From RGIG6904 sp024680835 (GTDB lineage Bacteria; Bacillota; Clostridia; Lachnospirales; Lachnospiraceae): a stretch of 14,750 bases of DNA. The number at the start of each line of letters is the position of its first letter. The stretch's first letter is position 1. The stretch is taken from the NCBI GenBank assembly GCA_024680835.1, contig JAILBP010000172.1, positions 1 through 14,750 of the forward strand. Reading direction: 5' to 3'. Positions 6,219-12,615 of the stretch are shown here, piece after piece. Under the pieces are notes generated by a model. It was not told the DNA's origin, made no database searches, and worked only from the letters and a program-made list of their open reading frames with translations. The position numbers and the translations under genes are program-made.

Positions 6219-7949
6219 ATGAAAGAAAATCTGAAGAGGATGGTGAGCTACTACAAGCCGTACCTCGGCACCTTCGCCCTGGATATGTTTTTCGCGTTTC
6301 TGGCGTCTGCCATAAGCCTGATAATACCGCTGGTGGTGAGATACATCACATCGGAAGTCCCGGGGATGAACCCGGATGAGGCTGTGCCGCGGATAATGTT
6401 TATCGGGGCGGTGCTCATCATTCTGGCGCTGGTTCAGTTCGCCTCAAATTATTTTATCTCAAATATCGGACATGTGATGGGAGCGAAGATGGAGTACAAC
6501 ATGAGGGCGGACATCTTTTCCCATTATCAGAAGCTGTCATTTTCTTTTTATGACGAACAGAAGGTGGGACAGCTTTTGAGCCGTATCACATCGGATCTTT
6601 TCGATATCACGGAGCTTTTGCATCACGGACCGGAAAACATAGCGATCTCGCTGATAAAGATAATCGGTGCTTTTGTGATCCTGTTGAACATCAGCGGTTA
6701 TCTCACACTGGCGGCCTTCGTGCTGCTGCCTTTCATGTTTGCCTTCGCCTTTTTCATGAATAAGCGCATGAAGCGGGCTTTCAGACAGAATCGTGTGAAG
6801 ATCGCGGAGATCAACACTCAGATAGAGGACAATCTGTCCGGTATCCGCGTTGTGAAATCCTTTGCCAATGAGGATATCGAGAGAGAAAAGTTCAAGGTGG
6901 GAAACGACGGCTTTTTAAGCGCCAAAAAGAACAGCTACTTCTACATGGGATTCTTTCATTCCGGTATGACCGCTTTCACCATGCTGATAAATGTGGTGGT
7001 CATCATGGCAGGCGGCGTTCTGATAGCGAAAGACCTGATAGTGGTATCGGATTTCGTGGCGTTTTTGCTGTATATCAATGTTTTCACCGAGCCGGTCCGG
7101 ACGCTGATAGATTTCACGGAGCAGTTCCAGAACGGCTATTCCGGCTTCGAGAGATTTGTGGAGATTTTGAACATCGAGCCGGACATTCAGGACAAGCCGG
7201 ATGCCATCGAATTGAAAGATGTAAAGGGAAACATAGTCTTCGACGATGTGTCGTTCAAGTATAAGGACACTGCGCACAGGGTGCTGCGCCACATAAATCT
7301 GGATGTGAAAGCCGGTTCCTACGTGGCGCTGGTGGGTTCTTCCGGCGGCGGCAAGACCACGCTGTGCAGCCTGATCCCGAGATTTTATGATGTGACAAAG
7401 GGCAGCATACGCATAGACGGCAAAGATATCCGTGACGTTACGTTGAAAAGCCTGCGGGAAAACATAGGTATCGTGCAGCAGGATGTTTATCTTTTCTCTG
7501 GCAATGTATATGAGAACATCCGCTACGGCAAGCCGGACGCCACCTTCGAGGAGATCGTGGAGGCGGCGAAGCTTGCCAACGCTCATGATTTTATCATGAA
7601 TCTGCCAAACGGCTACGAGACGGACATCGGTCAGCGCGGAGTAAAGCTTTCCGGCGGACAGAAGCAGAGGCTTTCCATCGCCAGGGTATTTTTGAAAAAT
7701 CCGCCTATCCTGATCTTTGACGAAGCGACCAGCGCTCTGGACAACGAGAGCGAGAACATAGTAAAAGAATCCCTGGAGCGGCTGGCGGCCAACAGGACGA
7801 CCTTTGTCATCGCCCACCGCCTGTCCACCATCAGAAACGCGCAGGAGATTCTGGTGCTCACGGAAAACGGCATCGAGGAATCAGGAACCCACGATGAGCT
7901 GATGGCCAAAAACGGGGTTTACGCCGGCCTTTATCAGTGGGCGAAATAA
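6219..7949 (+). CDS. ABC exporter, fused permease/ATPase (multidrug/lipid type)
   Basis: This 576-residue half-transporter should dimerise in the membrane and export a substrate by ATP hydrolysis. The N-terminal ABC transmembrane domain (about 15-310) has helices near 18-40, 58-80, 138-158, 162-180, 245-270 and 275-295, and the coupling segment FYDEQKVGQLLSRITSD typical of exporters. The nucleotide-binding domain (about 338-576) has Walker A GSSGGGKT (373-380), Q-loop Gln420/421, signature LSGGQ (477-481), Walker B ILIFDE (497-502) with catalytic Glu502, and the H-loop His533. All catalytic residues are present and the length is normal. AGAGGA at 6205-6210 supports the start. The substrate cannot be read from the sequence. 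No second half-transporter lies alongside, which favours a homodimer. No clear terminator follows. Confidence 0.95.
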   Translation: MKENLKRMVSYYKPYLGTFALDMFFAFLASAISLIIPLVVRYITSEVPGMNPDEAVPRIMFIGAVLIILALVQFASNYFISNIGHVMGAKMEYNMRADIFSHYQKLSFSFYDEQKVGQLLSRITSDLFDITELLHHGPENIAISLIKIIGAFVILLNISGYLTLAAFVLLPFMFAFAFFMNKRMKRAFRQNRVKIAEINTQIEDNLSGIRVVKSFANEDIEREKFKVGNDGFLSAKKNSYFYMGFFHSGMTAFTMLINVVVIMAGGVLIAKDLIVVSDFVAFLLYINVFTEPVRTLIDFTEQFQNGYSGFERFVEILNIEPDIQDKPDAIELKDVKGNIVFDDVSFKYKDTAHRVLRHINLDVKAGSYVALVGSSGGGKTTLCSLIPRFYDVTKGSIRIDGKDIRDVTLKSLRENIGIVQQDVYLFSGNVYENIRYGKPDATFEEIVEAAKLANAHDFIMNLPNGYETDIGQRGVKLSGGQKQRLSIARVFLKNPPILIFDEATSALDNESENIVKESLERLAANRTTFVIAHRLSTIRNAQEILVLTENGIEESGTHDELMAKNGVYAGLYQWAK

Positions 7950-8033
7950 ACTGCGCTATCCTTAAATTGTCGAGCCCCTCTGTTATAATTTTTTCTTATA
8001 ACAACATATAAATCTTTGATATAACCCGTATTA

Positions 8034-8062
8034 TTGACATTTTGACTTTCTGCCTTTAGAAT
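8034..8062 (+). promoter_or_regulatory. Consensus promoter of the apr-like operon
   Basis: TTGACA (8034-8039), 17-bp spacer, TAGAAT (8057-8062). Predicted start near 8069 leaves a leader of about 105 nt before the aprA-like ATG. Confidence 0.8.
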
Positions 8063-8091
8063 ACAAAAACATACCACATTAGTAGGTGAAA

Positions 8092-8145
8092 CCGGCCGGA
8101 AAAGATCGTCTAAAGACATGCCGGAAAAAAGCGACAGGTTACGCT
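8092..8145 (+). promoter_or_regulatory. Foldable 5' leader of the apr-like operon
   Basis: CCGGC (8092-8096) can pair with GCCGG (8120-8124) around an inner GTCT/AGAC hairpin (8108-8117), and AGCG (8130-8133) with CGCT (8142-8145). It matches no riboswitch class I can recall, and no terminator is evident. It may simply be a structured untranslated region. Confidence 0.35.
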
Positions 8146-8174
8146 GATATGTTTTACAGGACGGAGGGAGTCAT

Positions 8175-9866
8175 ATGGAGACCAAACGCATTGACACGGA
8201 CATATTGATAATAGGTGGCGGGACAGCCGGCTGTTACGGTGCGATGTGCCTGGCGCAGGATGAAAACCTCAAGATCCTGGTGGCAGAGAAAGCTAACATC
8301 AAGCGCAGCGGATGTCTTGCCGCAGGTGTCAATGCCATCAACTCATATGTCCCTTCTTACAGAACTTATGACGAGTACGTGGATTACACCAGGAACGATG
8401 CATGTAAGATCGTAAGGGAAGACCTTTTGTATACTGTTGCACAGGGTTTTAATGACGCTGCTCATCACCTGGAAAAACTGGGGCTTGTGATCCAGAAAGA
8501 TTCCGAGGGCAATTACGCTATGAGGGGCCGCTGGAATGTTAAGATCAACGGAGAAAACATAAAGCCGATAATGGCAAAGGCTGTGGCGGAGCTTGACAAT
8601 GTTACGGTGTTAAACCATGTGAATATTGCCGATCTCGTGTACAGGGACAACAGAGTTCTGGGAGCTTACGGATTCGGAGTCTCTGAGAAAGTGATATATA
8701 AGATCACGGCAAAGGCAGTGCTGATGTGCACCGGCGGAGCGGCAGGTCTTTACAGACCAAACAACCCCGGTTTTTCAAGGCATAAGATGTGGTATTCACC
8801 CTTTAACACCGGGGCCGGATTTGCAATGGGCATAAAAGCCGGAGCGGAGATGACCACATTTGAGATGCGGTTCATAGCGCTGAGATGCAAAGATACTATA
8901 GCACCCACAGGAACCATAGCGCTTGGTGTCGGCGGCAAAGAGATAAATGCCATGGGAAAGGTCTATGAGGGTAAATACGGTCTTAAGACATGTGACAGGG
9001 TGTACGGAACTCTCAGGGAGACTCTGGAGGGCAGAGGACCCTGCTACATAAATACCAAGGGTATAGGAAAAGCAGCTGCTGACGATCTGAAAAAAGCATA
9101 CCTCAACATGGCTCCCAGCCAGACGCTCAAGTGGATCGAGGCCGGAAAGGATGCATCGGAAGCGGATGTGGAGATAGAGGGCACGGAACCATATATTGTG
9201 GGTGGTCATACTGCCAGCGGCTACTGGGTGGATACGGGCAGGGCCACTACGGTTAAGGGCCTTTTTGCCGCAGGTGACGTGGCAGGCGGTTCGCCGAAAA
9301 AATATGTTACCGGTGCCATGGCAGAAGCGAAGATCGCATCGGGCTCCATAGTCAGATACCTTGAGGAGCTTTCAGAACATGAGGGAGACGGAGAGGCCGT
9401 TGAAAGACAATTTGATGTCCTGGATGAGGAGCTTAACGGGTATTTGCCGGATAAGCTTCCCCTGTACGGGATAGATGACATAGAAGATGCGATGCAAAAG
9501 ATAATGGATACCTATGCCGGCGGCATCGGATCCAATTATCAGTACAGCGAAAAGGGTCTTGAAGCGGCGAGATACAAGATTGAAAATCTGGAAAAGCTGA
9601 TGCCTGCCCTGGTGGCGAAAGATATGCATGAGCTGATGCAGATCTATGAGATAAGGGAGCGCATCACAGTGTGCAAGACCCTGCTCGTCCACATGGAAGC
9701 GAGGCAGGAGACCAGATGGCACAGCTTTGGCGAAAATCAGGATCATCCATATGCTGATGACAAACACTGGTTGAAATATGTGAACACAAAACTGCAGGAC
9801 GGAGAGATCAGGGTCATATTCCGTGACCTTGTAAAGAGAGACGAATATTATGAGCATACAGATTAA
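8175..9866 (+). CDS. aprA: Adenylylsulfate reductase alpha-like flavoprotein
   Basis: The likely reaction is reduction of adenylylsulfate (APS) to sulfite and AMP in the cytoplasm, using FAD and electrons from the iron-sulfur partner encoded next. The 563-residue protein belongs to the fumarate reductase/succinate dehydrogenase flavoprotein superfamily. The FAD-binding GGGTAG is at 14-19, followed by an acidic strand end (VAEK). RSGCLAAGVNAIN lies at 44-56, the segment RHKMWYSPFNTGAGFAMGIKAGAE at 202-225, and the flavin-proximal TTVKGLFAAGDVAGG at 358-372. The C-terminal RWHSFGENQDHP resembles AprA. It is shorter than dissimilatory AprA, consistent with the assimilatory clostridial type. GGAGGG (8163-8168) supports the start. 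The last 17 nt overlap the ferredoxin-like gene. No ATP sulfurylase or sulfite reductase is in view, so another substrate is possible. Confidence 0.8.
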   Translation: METKRIDTDILIIGGGTAGCYGAMCLAQDENLKILVAEKANIKRSGCLAAGVNAINSYVPSYRTYDEYVDYTRNDACKIVREDLLYTVAQGFNDAAHHLEKLGLVIQKDSEGNYAMRGRWNVKINGENIKPIMAKAVAELDNVTVLNHVNIADLVYRDNRVLGAYGFGVSEKVIYKITAKAVLMCTGGAAGLYRPNNPGFSRHKMWYSPFNTGAGFAMGIKAGAEMTTFEMRFIALRCKDTIAPTGTIALGVGGKEINAMGKVYEGKYGLKTCDRVYGTLRETLEGRGPCYINTKGIGKAAADDLKKAYLNMAPSQTLKWIEAGKDASEADVEIEGTEPYIVGGHTASGYWVDTGRATTVKGLFAAGDVAGGSPKKYVTGAMAEAKIASGSIVRYLEELSEHEGDGEAVERQFDVLDEELNGYLPDKLPLYGIDDIEDAMQKIMDTYAGGIGSNYQYSEKGLEAARYKIENLEKLMPALVAKDMHELMQIYEIRERITVCKTLLVHMEARQETRWHSFGENQDHPYADDKHWLKYVNTKLQDGEIRVIFRDLVKRDEYYEHTD

Positions 9867-10164
9867 CAGAATTAACTGCGTGGGATGCGGAAGGTGCATC
9901 GAGGTGTGCCCCGGTAATCTCATAAAACTTGATGCTGACAAAAAAGCTGTCATCCCGTATCCCAGAGATTGCTGGGGATGCACATCCTGCCTTAAGGAGT
10001 GCAAACACGAGGCGATCAATTTTTTTCTGGGTGCGGATATAGGTGGTATGGGCAGTATCCTGCACACCAGACAGGAGGGCAGCAGGTTGGTCTGGGAGGT
10101 TGATAAGTGGGATGGCTCAAAGATCAGCGTTGAGGTAGATAAGAACAGGTCAAATCAATATTAG
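9850..10164 (+). CDS. aprB: 4Fe-4S ferredoxin-type subunit, AprB-like
   Basis: This 104-residue protein should carry electrons from a cellular donor to the FAD of the alpha-like subunit. Two [4Fe-4S] motifs are complete: CVGCGRCIEVCP (10-21) and CWGCTSCLKECKHE (38-51). The tail (about 60-104, including GSILHTRQEG and WEVDKWDGSK) resembles the beta-strand extension by which AprB wraps the alpha subunit. The length matches the short assimilatory form and is below that of dissimilatory AprB. The ATG lies inside the end of aprA, so translation is probably coupled; the upstream AGAGAG is only a moderate ribosome site. The pairing with a large flavoprotein is the main reason for this name. A generic ferredoxin partner of another reductase is the alternative. 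Confidence 0.8.
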   Translation: MSIQINRINCVGCGRCIEVCPGNLIKLDADKKAVIPYPRDCWGCTSCLKECKHEAINFFLGADIGGMGSILHTRQEGSRLVWEVDKWDGSKISVEVDKNRSNQY

Positions 10165-10212
10165 ACCGGGCGATGACAGGCACCGCCACATAGTATCTTA
10201 CGGGAGGTTAAT

Positions 10213-10689
10213 ATGGCTGACAGGATTTATAAAGGCACGATATTTGAGGGAAACGGCATAAAAACAGACTGCGAACTGCTGGACGAATGGTTTTTTGTAT
10301 ATGAGAATCTGAAGGCAAACAGAATATCGGCGGTTACTAAGACTTATCGCCCGGACGACAGGCTTGAGCTGTCCGGGGAGAGTTTTGCATATCCGGAGTA
10401 TTTTGACATATTGATATTGAAGGATAACGCGGCAGTTAAGATACGTCGCGGTATAGTGGAGGACATATTCAGCGCGGACAATTACGTTTACGGCGGGCTT
10501 CCGGTAGTAAACGGGCGCGGAATGGAACTTCTCATCAGATCGGCGGAGGATCTGGAGGCCTTCCGGACGGACAACTCGGTTTTGGACAAGGTGAGCGAAC
10601 CGGTGATCCTGAACAGGTGGTTGAGACCGGGTACTTTCAGAAGAATTTATTTTAGTTCAAGCTATCAGGACATAGATTATATTATCTGA
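10213..10689 (+). CDS. Unknown protein, third gene of the apr-like operon
   Basis: This 158-residue protein is soluble by appearance: no signal peptide, no membrane segment, no cysteine pair (a single Cys, near residue 20). It starts MADRIYKGTIFEG, is rich in Tyr, Phe and Asp, and ends FSSSYQDIDYII. GGGAGG (10202-10207) lies 5 nt before the ATG. It starts 48 nt after aprB on the same strand, before a terminator, so it is probably co-transcribed with aprA and aprB. I do not recognise the family. Reasonable guesses are an assembly or regulatory factor for the reductase, or an enzyme acting on its product, but nothing in the sequence decides between them. Confidence 0.7.
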   Translation: MADRIYKGTIFEGNGIKTDCELLDEWFFVYENLKANRISAVTKTYRPDDRLELSGESFAYPEYFDILILKDNAAVKIRRGIVEDIFSADNYVYGGLPVVNGRGMELLIRSAEDLEAFRTDNSVLDKVSEPVILNRWLRPGTFRRIYFSSSYQDIDYII

Positions 10690-10704
10690 ACTTTCCAAAG
10701 GTTC

Positions 10705-10749
10705 GCAAGGCACCGAAGTCTGTTCATCGAGGCGGCAGATCTGCCTTGC
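10705..10749 (+). other. Mutually exclusive hairpins in the apr-operon 3' region
   Basis: GCAAGGCA (10705-10712) is a perfect 8-bp complement of TGCCTTGC (10742-10749). Alternatively GGCAGATCTGCC (10734-10745) is a 12-bp palindrome using part of the same right arm. Neither is followed by a T-run. It lies between the last apr-operon gene and its terminator. Confidence 0.4.
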
Positions 10750-10786
10750 CCGGCCTGACAGATATGATAATGTCGAAATTAGTTCG

Positions 10787-10818
10787 AAAAAGGCGGCGGA
10801 TGATTCCGGCGTCTTTTT
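10787..10818 (+). terminator. Rho-independent terminator of the apr-like operon
   Basis: A stem of AAAAAGGCG-CGGA with TCCG-CGTCTTTTT has one G-G mismatch and one G-U pair, a TGAT loop and five final T. It resembles the hairpin of the 4063/5792 repeats in sequence, but the adjoining repeat body is absent. Confidence 0.75.
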
Positions 10819-10880
10819 GACGTGGCGTAAGCCGGGCACAGTCTGACGGGGCATAAGACAGTGAAACTGCGTCTGACGTA
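10818..10880 (+). repeat. Spaced direct repeats with core TGACG
   Basis: tgacgtggcgtaag (10818-10831) and tgacggggcataag (10844-10857) agree at 12 of 14 positions, and a shorter tgacgta follows at 10874-10880. Intervals are 26 and 30 bp. They sit just upstream of the DUF4190 promoter, and TGACGTGGC recurs at 11772-11780 upstream of the HExxH gene. Confidence 0.45.
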
Positions 10881-10890
10881 AAAAAAAGAA

Positions 10891-10919
10891 TTGTAGTATT
10901 AGGGAATATGTGGTATACT
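10891..10919 (+). promoter_or_regulatory. Promoter of the DUF4190 gene
   Basis: TTGTAG (10891-10896), 17-bp spacer, TATACT (10914-10919). The predicted start near 10926 leaves a leader of about 27 nt to the ATG at 10953 and excludes the upstream in-frame ATG at 10908. Confidence 0.75.
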
Positions 10920-10952
10920 ACTCACAATAAGTATTGCATGCGGGAGCATATC

Positions 10953-11345
10953 ATGGAGGACAGATACGATTACAACAGAAACCTGAGAGGTCGCAGACCG
11001 AATCCCACGCCGGGAGAGTCTATGGCCGGCAGTGCGATGATATTGGGTGTAGTGGCCATAATGGGTGTATGCTGTATCTACCCCGGGATGATCTGCGGCG
11101 CACTGGCCATAATACTGGCACTGTTGTCGAGAGGACAGAATAAACATCCTGTGGCGTCCGGAAAGATCGCCATGGCGTTAGGAACTGTGGCAATAGTTTT
11201 GACGGTTTTGACTATAGTGATTAATGTGGCGTACATTTTGACCAACTTTGGCAGTTTCGATGCTTTCATGGAAAGCTACAAAGCCACTCTGGATGAACTC
11301 ACAGGTGGTGCATACAGCGAAATGTACGGTTCATACGGGTTTTGA
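10953..11345 (+). CDS. DUF4190-type two-helix membrane protein
   Basis: This 130-residue membrane protein has no known reaction. A polar, Arg-rich N-terminus (MEDRYDYNRNLRGRRPNP) precedes two hydrophobic segments at about 24-50 and 62-87, joined by LLSRGQNKHPVASGKIA. The sequence SMAGSAMILGVVAI, the CC pair, and GALAIILALLSRG are the marks of the clostridial DUF4190 family, whose role is unknown. The soluble tail has a Tyr/Gly-rich end (YGSYGF). The ATG at 10953 follows GGGAG (10942-10946) at 6 nt and lies after the promoter; the longer reading from 10908 would begin inside the -35/-10 region. It ends 1 nt from the end of the convergent DUF2752 gene. Confidence 0.85.
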   Translation: MEDRYDYNRNLRGRRPNPTPGESMAGSAMILGVVAIMGVCCIYPGMICGALAIILALLSRGQNKHPVASGKIAMALGTVAIVLTVLTIVINVAYILTNFGSFDAFMESYKATLDELTGGAYSEMYGSYGF

Positions 11346-11346
11346 G

Positions 11347-11688
11347 CTACAGGGCGTCTATATATGCGATATAGTCTATACCTTTTATGTGCAGGATGGT
11401 CTTTATGCCCCACTGCAGCAGTGTGATGAACAACACTGCGTAGACATACCCGACTTTTGCGGTGCTCTTTTTCCTGATGATGGATGTTATGATGCAGAAT
11501 ATTGCTATCACGATGGAACTCATCACAGCCGGGTGATACAGAAAGCTTTTTATGATATGACCGTTCAAAAGAGCCCAGATCGCGTGGCTTCCGCCACAGC
11601 CGGGGCAATCGAACCCTGTGACATATTTGAAGATACAGGGTGGTTTTAACTTTATAAATAAAAGATACAGTTTTTTCAGAAAATTCAT
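11347..11688 (-). CDS. DUF2752 membrane protein
   Basis: A 113-residue integral membrane protein of unknown function. The family hallmark CPGCGG is at 28-33, followed by SHAIWALLNG and the conserved HP pair (FLYHP, about 49-53). Hydrophobic helices lie at about 55-70 and 82-96. GAGG (complement of 11696-11699) is 7 nt before the ATG. The gene converges on DUF4190 with one base between the stop codons and no terminator hairpin between them, so transcripts from both sides should overlap. DUF4190 and DUF2752 proteins are often neighbours in clostridia, which suggests a shared envelope role (from memory). Confidence 0.85.
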   Translation of the reverse strand: MNFLKKLYLLFIKLKPPCIFKYVTGFDCPGCGGSHAIWALLNGHIIKSFLYHPAVMSSIVIAIFCIITSIIRKKSTAKVGYVYAVLFITLLQWGIKTILHIKGIDYIAYIDAL

Positions 11689-11748
11689 TTTTTAGCCTCG
11701 CGGACAGACATGTACTGCAGTGATACGGGTTACAGCCGATATCCTGAT

Positions 11749-11775
11749 GTCAGACGGATCAACGGTCCTTCTGAC
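11749..11775. promoter_or_regulatory. Inverted repeat between divergent DUF2752 and HExxH genes
   Basis: GTCAGACGGATC (11749-11760) pairs with GGTCCTTCTGAC (11764-11775) over a 3-nt loop, with one mismatch and one G-U pair. It lies midway between two divergent starts and lacks a T-run, so an operator or a leader hairpin is more likely than a terminator. Confidence 0.45.
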
Positions 11776-11851
11776 GTGGCTGTATGACGGTATGATATAG
11801 GAACAGCGCATGTTTTTCAAGAGGAAAAGGATCTCTTTGGAGGTGACCGGT

Positions 11852-12391
11852 ATGAGGATAGGTTCGATATCAGGTTATAATCCATACAGTGCATACGGTT
11901 CGTACGATTTCGGCGATGTTTTTAAGACAGCCGCCGCCGCTAATGCAGGCAAAGACGGGGATGCGGGCAAGGTTTCCGCAGATCCGGCGCATCAAGTGGC
12001 ACCCGGCAGAAAATCTTCACCGGCTGAGTGCGAGACCTGCAGGACCCGAAAATATCAGGACGGATCCGATGAGGGCGATGTTTCCTTCAAGGCTCCGGGC
12101 CATATATCTCCGGCTGCGAGCCGCGGCAAGGTTATGGCTCATGAGATGGAGCACGTTGCAAACGCCTACCAGAAGGAAGCGGACGGAAAGACAAAAGTTT
12201 TATCGGCTGCTGTTTCGCTGCATACAGCAACCTGTCCTGAGTGCGGTACTACTTATGTTTCGGGAGGAGAGACCCGGACGGTCACTGCAACGCAGACGGG
12301 AGATGACAAGTCTAAGAATCCGTATGAGCAGAATAACCGGTCACTGGTGAATGCTTTCGGATCCGGAGGCAGATTTGATACTGCGGGATGA
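11852..12391 (+). CDS. Putative HExxH zinc metalloprotease-like protein with two CxxC pairs
   Basis: This 179-residue protein has a low-complexity Gly/Ala/Tyr N-terminus (1-60), then CETC (60-63) with KYQDGSDEGDVSFKAPGHISP, the motif HEMEH (97-101), and CPEC (128-131). HExxH is the zinc-binding and catalytic motif of many metallopeptidases, and the two CxxC pairs could hold a second zinc. The core matches a family I know from Lachnospiraceae genomes (related to SprA-type putative metalloproteases). Proteolysis has not been shown to my knowledge. No signal peptide is seen. The start at 11852 is fixed by TTGGAGGTGA (11837-11846), a near-perfect anti-16S match; an in-frame ATG at 11810 would place that site inside the gene. 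A strong terminator follows. Confidence 0.8.
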   Translation: MRIGSISGYNPYSAYGSYDFGDVFKTAAAANAGKDGDAGKVSADPAHQVAPGRKSSPAECETCRTRKYQDGSDEGDVSFKAPGHISPAASRGKVMAHEMEHVANAYQKEADGKTKVLSAAVSLHTATCPECGTTYVSGGETRTVTATQTGDDKSKNPYEQNNRSLVNAFGSGGRFDTAG

Positions 12392-12400
12392 GTTGAGTTT

Positions 12401-12444
12401 TTCCTGACAGAGACATCAATTGTTTCTGTCAGGAATAATTTTTT
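12401..12444 (+). terminator. Strong Rho-independent terminator after HExxH gene
   Basis: TTCCTGACAGAGACA (12401-12415) pairs with TGTTTCTGTCAGGAA (12421-12435) with a single G-U pair and a 5-nt loop, followed by TAATTTTTT. Confidence 0.92.
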
Positions 12445-12450
12445 GTTAAC

Positions 12451-12583
12451 TATTCAGAACCAAGGTAATTTATGTAAAAAGACCCGTTGAATGCTTGCAT
12501 TCACAAGGGGCTTTTTATATGAATTTCTTTGGTGAGAACCAAACAGCGAGAAAATCTTTGATTTTCGAGCTTGGTTCTGAATA
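12451..12583. repeat. 14-bp perfect inverted repeat enclosing nested hairpins
   Basis: TATTCAGAACCAAG (12451-12464) is the exact reverse complement of 12570-12583. The 105-nt interior holds a terminator (12476-12516), a TTTGGT-GAGA-ACCAAA hairpin (12529-12544) and AGAACCAA (12535-12542). The last competes with the left arm for TTGGTTCT (12571-12578), closing a second stem with GAAAATC/GATTTTC inside. It precedes the DUF975 start, so it may be an attenuator-like leader or a small MITE-like element. Confidence 0.6.
12476..12516 (+). terminator. Second tandem terminator, possible attenuator
   Basis: AAAAAG and CTTTTT close a stem that contains CCC/GGG and a perfect TGAATGC-TT-GCATTCA core with small internal mismatches. 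It ends in five T. It lies 32 nt after the previous terminator and 100 nt before the DUF975 start. Confidence 0.7.
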
Positions 12584-12615
12584 ATTACATTTTTTGTATT
12601 AGGATTTTGAATGTT

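Noticed and set aside
6915..7817. 300-codon minus-strand frame opposite the ABC exporter
   Set aside because: It is antisense to the well-supported exporter, whose motifs fix the coding frame.
7982..8002. GTTATAA/TTATAAC hairpin as terminator of the ABC exporter
   Set aside because: The stem is purely AT-rich apart from one pair and lacks a following T-run.
8069..8174. Known riboswitch (SAM, cobalamin, FMN, c-di-GMP) before the apr-like operon
   Set aside because: None of the conserved core sequences of these classes is present.
10908..10952. Upstream ATG for the DUF4190 gene
   Set aside because: It falls within the -35/-10 promoter region, upstream of the predicted transcript start.
11810..11851. 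Upstream ATG for the HExxH gene
   Set aside because: The near-perfect ribosome site TTGGAGGTGA lies within this extension and serves the ATG at 11852.
12571..12615. TTG start for the DUF975 gene
   Set aside because: It lies in the inverted-repeat arm without a ribosome site; the extension has no family support.
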